Assembly: GCA_004556655.1 (NCBI GenBank)
Contig: SFGF01000113.1
Location: forward strand, 1 to 8,982
Length of the DNA stretch: 8,982 nucleotides
DNA from: Lachnospiraceae bacterium
GTDB taxonomy: Bacteria; Bacillota; Clostridia; Lachnospirales; Lachnospiraceae
Direction of reading: 5' to 3'
This document shows positions 1 through 5,764 of this stretch, piece by piece; positions within the stretch are counted from its first letter, which is position 1, and every line of letters starts with the position of its first letter. The position numbers were made by a program, and so were the translations under genes. The notes below the pieces were generated by a model that saw nothing but the letters and a program-made list of their open reading frames with translations, searched no databases and was not told the DNA's origin.

Positions 1-113
1 TCTACAAAGACTAACGCTTTTTGTTTAGGAATTATTCTCTGTAATGTTTCTCGTTCTTTTGATTATTTGATATATCCATATTATCCTGCCTATACGAGCT
101 AATGTTATCATTT

Positions 114-133
114 TGTTATCGGCATTGATAACA
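114..133. repeat. Inverted repeat TGTTATC/GATAACA inside a TTATC cluster
   Basis: The arms TGTTATC (114-120) and GATAACA (127-133) pair perfectly over 7 bases around a 6-base spacer. Further TTATC cores lie at 81-85 and 105-109, and inverted GATAA cores at 141-145 and 151-155. The result is three forward sites followed by three inverted sites. It looks like a multi-site operator or a DnaA-type cluster in the leader of the promoter at 177-205. Confidence 0.5.
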
Positions 134-146
134 CCTACTCGATAAC

Positions 147-155
147 TGTGGATAA
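147..155 (-). promoter_or_regulatory. Perfect DnaA-box 9-mer
   Basis: TGTGGATAA on the plus strand is the reverse complement of the consensus DnaA box TTATCCACA. A single 9-mer can occur by chance. It gains some weight from sitting among five other TTATC/GATAA cores within about 75 bases and just downstream of a promoter. Binding is inferred. Confidence 0.35.
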
Positions 156-176
156 TAACTATATGTAGCATGTCAA

Positions 177-205
177 ATTATAAGCTATTTTGCTTAGAGA
201 TTCAA
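177..205 (-). promoter_or_regulatory. Sigma-A type promoter reading out of the left edge
   Basis: On the minus strand, -35 TTGAAT (200-205) and a perfect -10 TATAAT (177-182) are separated by 17 bases. Transcription would start near 170 and run leftward through the TTATC/GATAA cluster. It begins only about 35 bases past the desulfoferrodoxin stop, so it marks the start of a new unit outside the window. A second TTGACA lies at 171-176 without a good matching -10. Confidence 0.6.
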
Positions 206-241
206 CACAAAACTGAAATTTGTACCTCTATTTGCTATATC

Positions 242-610
242 TTATTTCTTCCATAACCCATGTAAATTGCAGTACTCATAGGCTGCCACAAATTCTTCTC
301 CATCCGCAAGTTTAAACTCTGCTCTTGGTTTATCTGTATATTCTAATTTAACTTTCTGACCACCTCTTGTTGTTTCAATAGCAATCCACTGAATATAATG
401 TGCTTCTACCATTGGATGCTCTACTTCACCAACTTCAACAGTCACCTTGTCTCCATCCACTATTACAACAGGTACATGCTTCTCATGTGCTCCCTCACTG
501 GTTCCCGGTACAATCTCTGTCATCTTCTGACCACAGCACATAACTGGAACACCTGACTCCTTCACATATTCAATGATATTTCCACAATGCTCACAAATAT
601 AATATTTCAT
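242..610 (-). CDS. dfx: Desulfoferrodoxin (superoxide reductase)
   Basis: This 122-residue protein matches the two-domain superoxide reductase family, which reduces superoxide to hydrogen peroxide in the cytoplasm of anaerobes using electrons from rubredoxin. The N-terminal desulforedoxin domain has CEHCG (C6, C9) and the CC pair (C25, C26) for the rubredoxin-like iron. The catalytic domain has the conserved E43-K44-H45 segment, H65, H71 and the C-terminal CNLHG (C114, H117), giving the four-His/one-Cys iron site. The start at 610 is chosen because GGGAG lies 9 bases upstream; an upstream in-frame ATG at 700 would run back into the rubrerythrin gene without a comparable site. Only 16 bases separate it from the rubrerythrin stop, and its ribosome binding site lies in that gap, so it is the last gene of the operon. 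Its product, peroxide, is the substrate of the rubrerythrin next door. Confidence 0.95.
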   Translation of the reverse strand: MKYYICEHCGNIIEYVKESGVPVMCCGQKMTEIVPGTSEGAHEKHVPVVIVDGDKVTVEVGEVEHPMVEAHYIQWIAIETTRGGQKVKLEYTDKPRAEFKLADGEEFVAAYEYCNLHGLWKK

Positions 611-626
611 ATAAAAAAACTCCCTA

Positions 627-1280
627 TTAATAATTCTCTTTATGTACTTCAAAATATGCCTGTGGATGATTACATACAGGACAAACTTCCGGTGCTTCAA
701 GACCGACTACTACATGACCGCAGTTACGACATTCCCACATAGTTACGCCACTCTTTTTAAATACTTCCATAGTTTCAACATTTTTAAGCAATGCACGATA
801 TCTTTCCTCATGCAACTTCTCGATGGCAGCTACACCTCTAAACTGTGCTGCAAGTTCTGTAAAGCCTTCTTCCTCTGCATCCTTTGCCATTCTCTCATAC
901 ATATCGGTCCATTCTGCATTTTCGCCTTCTGCTGCATGAAGAAGGTTTTCTGCTGTATCACCAAGTTCGCCCAAGGCTTTAAACCAAAGCTTTGCGTGTT
1001 CTTTCTCATTCTCTGCTGTCTGTAAGAACAAAGCCGCAATCTGTTCATATCCGGCTTTCTTTGCTACAGATGCAAAGTAAGTGTACTTATTTCTTGCCTG
1101 TGACTCACCGGCAAATGCTTCCCATAAGTTCTTTTCTGTTTTGGTTCCTGCGTATGGGTTCTTCTTAACCTCTGCTACTTTCTCAAATTTCTCAGCAGGC
1201 TGCTTACATATTGGGCACTGCTCCGGTGGCTGTTCTCCTTCGTGAACGTATCCGCATACTGTACATTTCCATGTTGTCAT
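627..1280 (-). CDS. rbr: Rubrerythrin from internal start, rubredoxin domain at both ends
   Basis: Read from the ATG at 1280 this is a 217-residue peroxide reductase of the rubrerythrin family, reducing hydrogen peroxide to water in the cytoplasm. Residues 6-25 form an N-terminal rubredoxin knuckle pair (C6, C9, C22, C25). The diiron four-helix bundle runs from about 45 to 175, with the ferritin-like signatures GESQAR (E59), ENEKEHA and EKLHEERY. A second rubredoxin domain closes the protein (C184, C187, C200, C203). Classical rubrerythrin has only the C-terminal rubredoxin and 'reverse' rubrerythrins only the N-terminal one, so carrying both is notable. AAGGGAG lies 8 bases before this ATG, a textbook start, although the frame is open upstream into the ferredoxin module. 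I am sure of the family and less sure which polypeptide is made. Confidence 0.75.
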   Translation of the reverse strand: MTTWKCTVCGYVHEGEQPPEQCPICKQPAEKFEKVAEVKKNPYAGTKTEKNLWEAFAGESQARNKYTYFASVAKKAGYEQIAALFLQTAENEKEHAKLWFKALGELGDTAENLLHAAEGENAEWTDMYERMAKDAEEEGFTELAAQFRGVAAIEKLHEERYRALLKNVETMEVFKKSGVTMWECRNCGHVVVGLEAPEVCPVCNHPQAYFEVHKENY

Positions 1281-1805
1281 AATTGTTTCTCCCTTCGATT
1301 TTTCTTTTTTTTCATTATTTGGAACAATTTCTAATAACTTCTTTGCTGTATCCATTGGAAAGTCTGACGTAGGAGGATTTGCAATCAACTCCTCTAATAA
1401 CTCATGTACATTATTGCTCTGTGGAAGCATAAAACCTGCTTCTCTAACAATATCTTCCGCAATCAGTCTTTCTGATTTGGCTACCGCATTCATTAAACGG
1501 CTAAGTCCTTCCCCATCCGTTGTATCTGCTATTTGTCTGGCCATAGTCTCACCATCAGACTTATTCTGTGCCAGTTCGTTTAATGTAACCTTTACTTCAT
1601 CCGTTTTAGATTGTTGTGGCGGAAACTCAACGGGTACCATGCTGATAGCTCCACTAGGACAAGCCTGTGCACACATTCCGCATCCCACACATTTATTGAT
1701 ATCAATAATACTATCTTCCGTATCTGTCGCTCCATAAGGACATACATACAGACACAGGCAATCCTTTGTACAAAGTCTAAGGTTTCTAACTGCCTTTAAT
1801 TCCAT
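627..1805 (-). CDS. Ferredoxin-rubrerythrin in-frame fusion ORF
   Basis: One uninterrupted 392-codon frame encodes two modules that are easily pictured as separate genes. Residues 1-55 form a dicluster ferredoxin. The second cluster motif is classic (C39, C42, C45, C49-P). The first has unusual spacing, C12-x3-C16-x-C18-x3-C22-P. Residues 56-170 are a mostly helical, uncharacterised segment. From residue 176 (MTTW) a full rubrerythrin with two rubredoxin domains begins. The join reads through lysine-rich codons made by a run of eight A (1305-1312). The start at 1805 has GGGAGG 7-9 bases upstream and lies 2 bases after the stop of the preceding double-rubredoxin gene. Because a strong ribosome binding site precedes codon 176, the cell may make the fusion, a separate rubrerythrin, or both. 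Removing one A would end the ferredoxin at a TGA overlapping the rubrerythrin ATG, so a homopolymer sequencing error is a real alternative. Electron donation from the ferredoxin module to rubrerythrin is inferred. Confidence 0.8.
   Translation of the reverse strand: MELKAVRNLRLCTKDCLCLYVCPYGATDTEDSIIDINKCVGCGMCAQACPSGAISMVPVEFPPQQSKTDEVKVTLNELAQNKSDGETMARQIADTTDGEGLSRLMNAVAKSERLIAEDIVREAGFMLPQSNNVHELLEELIANPPTSDFPMDTAKKLLEIVPNNEKKEKSKGETIMTTWKCTVCGYVHEGEQPPEQCPICKQPAEKFEKVAEVKKNPYAGTKTEKNLWEAFAGESQARNKYTYFASVAKKAGYEQIAALFLQTAENEKEHAKLWFKALGELGDTAENLLHAAEGENAEWTDMYERMAKDAEEEGFTELAAQFRGVAAIEKLHEERYRALLKNVETMEVFKKSGVTMWECRNCGHVVVGLEAPEVCPVCNHPQAYFEVHKENY
1289..1294 (-). promoter_or_regulatory. 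Internal ribosome binding site for rubrerythrin
   Basis: AGGGAG on the minus strand lies 8 bases upstream of the ATG at 1280, within the coding frame of the ferredoxin-rubrerythrin fusion. Its quality and spacing match the other starts in this operon, which supports independent translation of rubrerythrin. Confidence 0.6.
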
Positions 1806-1807
1806 GT

Positions 1808-2440
1808 TTATGCCCTCCCTTCTATCTTTTCAAATTTATAAGGAGGAACTTTACATACCGGGCAAAGCTCAGGTGGTGTCTCTCCAATATATACAAACCC
1901 ACACACTGTACAAACCCAAATGTCTGTATCAGCAAGCATTGCCTCTCCTTCATTCAGATATCTGTTTACCAGTGATGAAAGCATTCTTGTAACCTTTTCA
2001 CCCCATACACAGATTCTTGCTGCACCCCTATCTTTATTTTGGTCCGCAACAGCTCTAACGGTAGGATATTTATCTATATCCTCCTGTAACAGTTTCGCCA
2101 CATTTTCAACAGTTGCATCATTTACTGCCTGTGTAATACTGGTAAAATATGCTGCCAGTTCATTGAACAGACCTGCTTCCTCCGATTTGTACTGCTTTTC
2201 ACAACCTCTTGCAAGATTAGAGCATACCGCAGCTAATTGTCCCGCTGAAAGTTTTTTTAGGTCTGCAGCCTCTGTATTCACACTGACTGGCTTTACTTCT
2301 GTTTTGGGTACTTCCGGCTTAAAATCAGATTTAACCGCACCACAAAGCGGACACTTCCAGTCCGCCGGCAACTGTTCAAATGGGACTTTTTCTTTTTCAT
2401 CATCATAGACATATCCACAAATTTGACATATGTACCTCAT
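1808..2440 (-). CDS. Double-rubredoxin protein with helical central domain
   Basis: This 210-residue protein starts with a complete rubredoxin domain: C5-x2-C8-GY, then C30-P-x-C33-G, with the conserved ADWKCP segment. It ends with a shorter, rubrerythrin-type rubredoxin (C177, C180, C193, C196). The central part (about 60-170) is predominantly helical and its length would suit a ferritin-like bundle. However, I cannot find the paired E-x-x-H iron-binding motifs of rubrerythrin, so a diiron site looks lost or never present. The likely role is electron transfer between a reductase and rubrerythrin or desulfoferrodoxin; that is inference from domains and neighbours. The start at 2440 is set by GGAGG 6-7 bases upstream; the longer frame to 2485 would overlap the upstream gene's end without a matching site. 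It lies 14 bases after the flavoprotein stop and 2 bases before the ferredoxin start, so co-transcription is almost certain. Confidence 0.85.
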   Translation of the reverse strand: MRYICQICGYVYDDEKEKVPFEQLPADWKCPLCGAVKSDFKPEVPKTEVKPVSVNTEAADLKKLSAGQLAAVCSNLARGCEKQYKSEEAGLFNELAAYFTSITQAVNDATVENVAKLLQEDIDKYPTVRAVADQNKDRGAARICVWGEKVTRMLSSLVNRYLNEGEAMLADTDIWVCTVCGFVYIGETPPELCPVCKVPPYKFEKIEGRA

Positions 2441-2454
2441 AAAATACCTCCTTT

Positions 2455-4146
2455 TTATTTTTCCATACCACAAGGGTATGTACATTCACTCATTTGTTTT
2501 TCATGGATGACACTTGCGTAAAAACGATATCCACCTGAAAAATTGTAACAATCAAAACCATTCTGAGTTAATATTCGGCAAGCGATATAACTTCGGAGAC
2601 CACTCTGGCATATTACATACACCGGCTTACTGTCATCAATTTCATTCATTCGTTCTCTCAAGTCATCCACCGGAATATTGATGTATCCATCAATGTGTCC
2701 ACTTTTATACTCATATGCCGTTCTGGTATCCAATAATGTAACGCTTCCGTCTCTCGGAAGGCCTGCAATCTCATCCCAGTGATACTGTTTCACAAAGCCA
2801 TTCCTGATGTTTTCAATCATAAATCCTGCCATATTAACAGGGTCCTTCGCCGATGAAAATGGTGGTGCATATGCCAAATCTAAATCCTTAAGCATATTCG
2901 CTTTCATACCGGCATGCATTGCTGTGGCAAGCACATCCAGTCTCTTATCCACACCTTCTGTTCCCACAATCTGCGCTCCAAGAAGTTTCCATGTATCCTT
3001 TTCAAAAACAACCTTCATGGTCATAACTTTTGCACCGGGATAATAACCTGCATGAGAAGCTGGAGAAAGGACAACACTTTCACAATCAATTCCCATAGAT
3101 TTAGCTACTTTCTCAGTCAAACCAGTTCCTGCAACAGTCATATCAAATATCTTTATTATGGAGGAACCCATAGAACCCTGATAATGGCTATCCCCTCCAC
3201 AGATATTATCTGCTGCAATACGTCCCTGCTTATTCGCCGGTCCTGCAAGTGCAATTACGGTATCTTCTTCTGTCACAAAATGTTTCACCTGAATAGCATC
3301 ACCCACAGCATAAATATCCTGTACAGAGGTTTCCATACGATCATTTACGACAATACTTCCTTTTACACCAAGCTTTAGTCCTGCTTGTTTTGCAAGACTA
3401 TTTTCGGGTGCCACCCCTATGGCAAGCAAAACCATATCCGCTGCTATTTCACTATTATCTTCCAGCAGGGTCACAATGCATTCCCCATCCTGTCGAAAAG
3501 AGGTAACATTACTATTCAGTCTTAATGAAATCCCCTTTGCACGAAGCTTACTATGAACAAACGAAGCCATATCATAATCCAGCGTATTCATCAACTGATT
3601 CGGCCTCTGAACAATCGTCACATTAAGACCTTTTTCCTTAAGATTTTCCGCAACCTCAATACCTATATAGCCTCCGCCCACAATCACAGCACTTTGCGCT
3701 TTTGTTTTTTCCAAATAATCATGAATCCGAAACGTATCTTCTATCGTTCTTAGCGAAAAAATCTTTTCACTGTCAATTCCGGACAGATTTGGTCTTACAG
3801 GTTTTGCACCCGGAGATAATAAGAGCTTATCATAAGGTTCCTCACATTCTGTACCTGTAAGCAGATTTTTTACTGTTACTGTCTTTTGGGTCACATCAAT
3901 GTTAGTTACTTCATGATTTACTTTTACTAAAATCCGAAATCTTGTCCAAAAACTTTCCGGCGTCTGAAGTGACAAGTCACTGGAATCTGTGATTACATCA
4001 CCGATATAATATGGCAGACCACAATTGGCGTAAGAAATATATCCTGTCTTTTCAAAAACAATTATTTCTGCACTTTCGTCCAGACGGCGAATTCTTGCTG
4101 CGGCCGAAGCTCCACCAGCCACACCACCTACAATTACCACTTTCAT
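2455..4146 (-). CDS. CoA-disulfide reductase-like flavoprotein with rhodanese domain
   Basis: This 563-residue protein belongs to the FAD- and NAD(P)H-dependent pyridine nucleotide-disulfide oxidoreductases of the single-cysteine CoA-disulfide reductase / NADH oxidase / persulfide reductase branch. It shows the FAD dinucleotide fold GGVAGG (7-12), the active-site cysteine C42 in NCGLPYYIG, the NAD(P)H fold VIVGGGYIG (154-162) and the second FAD motif AVGDA (280-284). A dimerisation domain follows to about residue 445. A C-terminal rhodanese domain (about 455-545) has the loop CQSGLRS with catalytic C513. Fusions of this kind reduce CoA disulfides, polysulfides or CoA persulfide. Here it may also feed electrons to the rubredoxin-bearing neighbours, but that is inference. 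The tail ends CTYPCGMEK, an extra cysteine pair of unknown use. GAGGTG precedes the ATG by 6-8 bases. It follows the DUF134-NifX gene by 27 bases. Confidence 0.9.
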   Translation of the reverse strand: MKVVIVGGVAGGASAAARIRRLDESAEIIVFEKTGYISYANCGLPYYIGDVITDSSDLSLQTPESFWTRFRILVKVNHEVTNIDVTQKTVTVKNLLTGTECEEPYDKLLLSPGAKPVRPNLSGIDSEKIFSLRTIEDTFRIHDYLEKTKAQSAVIVGGGYIGIEVAENLKEKGLNVTIVQRPNQLMNTLDYDMASFVHSKLRAKGISLRLNSNVTSFRQDGECIVTLLEDNSEIAADMVLLAIGVAPENSLAKQAGLKLGVKGSIVVNDRMETSVQDIYAVGDAIQVKHFVTEEDTVIALAGPANKQGRIAADNICGGDSHYQGSMGSSIIKIFDMTVAGTGLTEKVAKSMGIDCESVVLSPASHAGYYPGAKVMTMKVVFEKDTWKLLGAQIVGTEGVDKRLDVLATAMHAGMKANMLKDLDLAYAPPFSSAKDPVNMAGFMIENIRNGFVKQYHWDEIAGLPRDGSVTLLDTRTAYEYKSGHIDGYINIPVDDLRERMNEIDDSKPVYVICQSGLRSYIACRILTQNGFDCYNFSGGYRFYASVIHEKQMSECTYPCGMEK

Positions 4147-4173
4147 TTCTTACACCTCAATTCGTTTTATAAA

Positions 4174-4935
4174 TTAATGCTTTCCACAACCATGGTTTCC
4201 ACATCCATGGTCTCCACAAGTATGTCTATCCTCATGGTGATGGTGATTACAATTTGAACCGGTATTTACAAGTGTACCGGCAAGATAACTTGAAACTGCT
4301 TTATCCACATTTCCCGTTGCACCTGCACACAGTTCTATTCCGGCTTCTGCAAGCGCCATCTGTGCACCGCCTCCGATACCGCCACAAATAAGTACATCTA
4401 TCTGATTTGTTGCAAGCACTCCTGCCAGAGCACCATGTCCTTGTCCATTTGAGCTAATCACTTCCGAAGAAATGACTTGATTATTCTCTATTTCATATAC
4501 TTTAAAATTCTCGGTTCTTCCAAAATGCTGAAATACCTCTTCGTTGTCATATGTTACCGCTATTCGCATAATTCCATTCTCCTTTTCTTGTAATTGTCTT
4601 TGATTCAAGTAAGATTTCGTCAAATGACATTTTTTACAATGCGGGCTTCCATCACAAAGCACATAATTTCCACCTTCGATTTGAAGCCCCTTTCCCATCA
4701 CTAACGCCTTTGCAATTTTTTCTCTCGCATTATTATAAATTAATTGAGCAGTTGTCCGTGCAACACCTAACTTATTAGCACATTCTTCCTGACTGAATCC
4801 TTCCAAGTCAATCAGTCTTATGCTTTCGTATTCATCAACAGTCATAATCAACATTTCGCTGTTATCATTTTGCTGAGGTATAAACACTTTAACATCAGGC
4901 TCTTTACATACTATTCTCTTTCTGCATCTTGGCAT
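4174..4935 (-). CDS. DUF134 helix-turn-helix / NifX-like fusion
   Basis: This 253-residue protein has two modules. Residues 1-104 match the DUF134 family, a sigma-region-4-like DNA-binding domain: TVDEYESIRLIDLEG then SQEECANKLGVARTTAQ as the recognition helix, with cysteines C4, C10, C94, C100 and C103 that could sense redox state or bind metal. Residues 123-253 match the NifX/NifB-associated dinitrogenase cofactor-binding family (HFGRTENF, GHGALAGVL, CGGIGGGAQ). No nitrogenase genes are nearby, so a role in nitrogen fixation is unlikely; Fe-S or metal binding is more probable. The last 25 residues are a Cys/His tail (CNHHHHEDRHTC, then repeated CG-x-HG units). The start at 4935 has GAGGTG 5-8 bases upstream and lies just downstream of a good promoter; the longer frame to 5040 overlaps yaaA and that promoter. 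It may regulate the redox operon it leads. A second ribosome binding site precedes an internal ATG at 4569, exactly at the domain boundary. Confidence 0.87.
   Translation of the reverse strand: MPRCRKRIVCKEPDVKVFIPQQNDNSEMLIMTVDEYESIRLIDLEGFSQEECANKLGVARTTAQLIYNNAREKIAKALVMGKGLQIEGGNYVLCDGSPHCKKCHLTKSYLNQRQLQEKENGIMRIAVTYDNEEVFQHFGRTENFKVYEIENNQVISSEVISSNGQGHGALAGVLATNQIDVLICGGIGGGAQMALAEAGIELCAGATGNVDKAVSSYLAGTLVNTGSNCNHHHHEDRHTCGDHGCGNHGCGKH
4579..4584 (-). promoter_or_regulatory. Internal ribosome binding site before the NifX module
   Basis: AAGGAG lies 9 bases upstream of the in-frame ATG at 4569, which would give a free 131-residue NifX-like protein with the Cys/His tail. It is stronger than expected for a chance site inside a gene and falls exactly at the domain junction, so a second, shorter product is plausible. 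Confidence 0.45.
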
Positions 4936-4968
4936 CTTAACACCTCTTTTTAGCATATGCCATAAAAT

Positions 4969-4997
4969 ATTGTACCATATATCTTTATTAAAGTAAA
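4969..4997 (-). promoter_or_regulatory. Promoter of the DUF134-NifX / rubrerythrin operon
   Basis: On the minus strand, -35 TTTACT (4992-4997) and -10 TACAAT (4969-4974) are 17 bases apart, and TGG just before the -10 gives an extended -10. Transcription would start near 4962, leaving a leader of about 27 bases. It sits in the 82-base gap after yaaA and could drive all genes down to desulfoferrodoxin, because no later gap exceeds 27 bases. Confidence 0.65.
4983..4993. promoter_or_regulatory. Palindrome between the -35 and -10, possible operator
   Basis: CTTTATTAAAG is an 11-base perfect palindrome around a central base. It overlaps the end of the -35 and fills half of the spacer of the operon promoter, a position where a bound repressor would block polymerase. 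It does not match the PerR box. In AT-rich DNA such a palindrome can be chance. Confidence 0.3.
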
Positions 4998-5017
4998 GAA
5001 AAACTATGATAGCAAAC

Positions 5018-5764
5018 TCACAGTCTTCTTTCAAAAACATATTCTATTTTAGAAGATAAGTCTTCTCTAAAAACGTATCCAAGTCTATTGAATTTCTTTA
5101 TTTCTTCGGGATTTTCAATGCAGTTTTCTGCCATGAATCTAACCATTTCACCTCGTGCCATTTTTGCATAAGTACCTTTTGTTACCAGTTTCCCGGCAGA
5201 TAATTCGCAAAATGTTATAGATATATAGGTATCTTCTTCGGATAGATATCTCTCGATACATTTAGAATATTCTTTTGATGCCAGATTAATTATAATGCCC
5301 TTCTCATCTCTAACACCTTTGTAAAGCATATCTCCCCAATATTCATATAAGTTTTTTTCATTTCCGATTGTAGCTTTTGCCTTCATCTCTAAGCGGTAAG
5401 GTGTTACTCCATCCATTGGCTTCAAAACACCATAGAACGCTGATAATATCCTTAGATGTTCCTGTATATATTCAAAATGCCCATCCTCAAATACTGTAGG
5501 AGCCATGTACTGGTACGCAATTCCTTCATATGATAATATCGCCGGTGTAAGCCTATGGTACAAGTCCATATTCTCTAAACGTCTCACATTTTGCTCCACG
5601 ATTTTATCATTGCATTTCCACAATTCCTTTAACTCATCTTTAGACTTGCCTTTTAACCATGCTAATATTTCCGTAGACCTATCAATAAACATGGGCAATC
5701 CCATAGGTTCTAAAGTATCAAGGTTTATATTCATCTTTTTTGCTGGAGATAATATTATTTTCAT
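5018..5764 (-). CDS. yaaA: YaaA family peroxide stress protein
   Basis: At 248 residues it has the usual family length and the family marks: N-terminal ILSPAKKM, AILSYEGIAYQ near 77-87, HLRILSAFYGVLKPMDG in the middle, and KGTYAKMARGEMVRFM toward the end. In E. coli YaaA lowers free intracellular iron during hydrogen peroxide stress and so limits Fenton damage to DNA and proteins; the biochemical mechanism is not fully settled. Its ATG overlaps the stop codon of the peroxiredoxin gene by one base (TAATG), so the two are translationally coupled and presumably respond to the same stress. Eighty-two bases with a new promoter separate it from the next operon. Confidence 0.92.
   Translation of the reverse strand: MKIILSPAKKMNINLDTLEPMGLPMFIDRSTEILAWLKGKSKDELKELWKCNDKIVEQNVRRLENMDLYHRLTPAILSYEGIAYQYMAPTVFEDGHFEYIQEHLRILSAFYGVLKPMDGVTPYRLEMKAKATIGNEKNLYEYWGDMLYKGVRDEKGIIINLASKEYSKCIERYLSEEDTYISITFCELSAGKLVTKGTYAKMARGEMVRFMAENCIENPEEIKKFNRLGYVFREDLSSKIEYVFERRL

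Larger units (their letters stand above)
1..241. other. Intergenic region left of desulfoferrodoxin
   Basis: No gene can be defended here. The stretch lies downstream of the desulfoferrodoxin stop codon. It holds a strong minus-strand promoter, a hairpin and a cluster of TTATC/GATAA sites (listed separately), so it is most likely the leader of a minus-strand gene lying mostly outside the window. At the extreme left, minus-strand reading gives a short open stretch ending ...QKALVFVD at the edge, but it has no start codon in its own frame. An ATG at 79 with a weak AGGA-type site opens a different frame that stops at 32-34. I see no convincing terminator for the upstream operon. Confidence 0.5.

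Noticed and set aside
103..160. CRISPR-like array
   Set aside because: The repeated units are only 5-7 bases, in both orientations and irregularly spaced, which does not fit a CRISPR array.
611..700. N-terminal extension of desulfoferrodoxin to an ATG at 700
   Set aside because: It would overlap the rubrerythrin coding end, and the family normally begins directly with the desulforedoxin domain; the ATG at 610 has a GGGAG site.
642..1025. Open plus-strand frame of 127 codons
   Set aside because: It is antisense to rubrerythrin with a Cys/Phe-rich, unnatural composition.
1920..2408. Open plus-strand frame of 162 codons
   Set aside because: It lies entirely opposite the double-rubredoxin gene, has no ribosome binding site and reads as low-complexity Ser/Ala/Phe translation; it is the antisense shadow of a convincing gene.
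2914..3378. Open plus-strand frame of 154 codons
   Set aside because: It is antisense to the flavoprotein gene, has unusual composition (many Cys, His, Asn, Ile) and no start signals.
4174..4248. Cys/His-rich tail as a cloning tag or vector artefact
   Set aside because: Natural NifX-like proteins of anaerobes often end in His/Cys-rich tails, and the codons are mixed with Glu, Asp and Gly units.
4936..5040. N-terminal extension of the DUF134-NifX protein to 5040
   Set aside because: The extension translates the promoter region and overlaps yaaA; DUF134 proteins begin with the MPR segment, which follows a good ribosome binding site.
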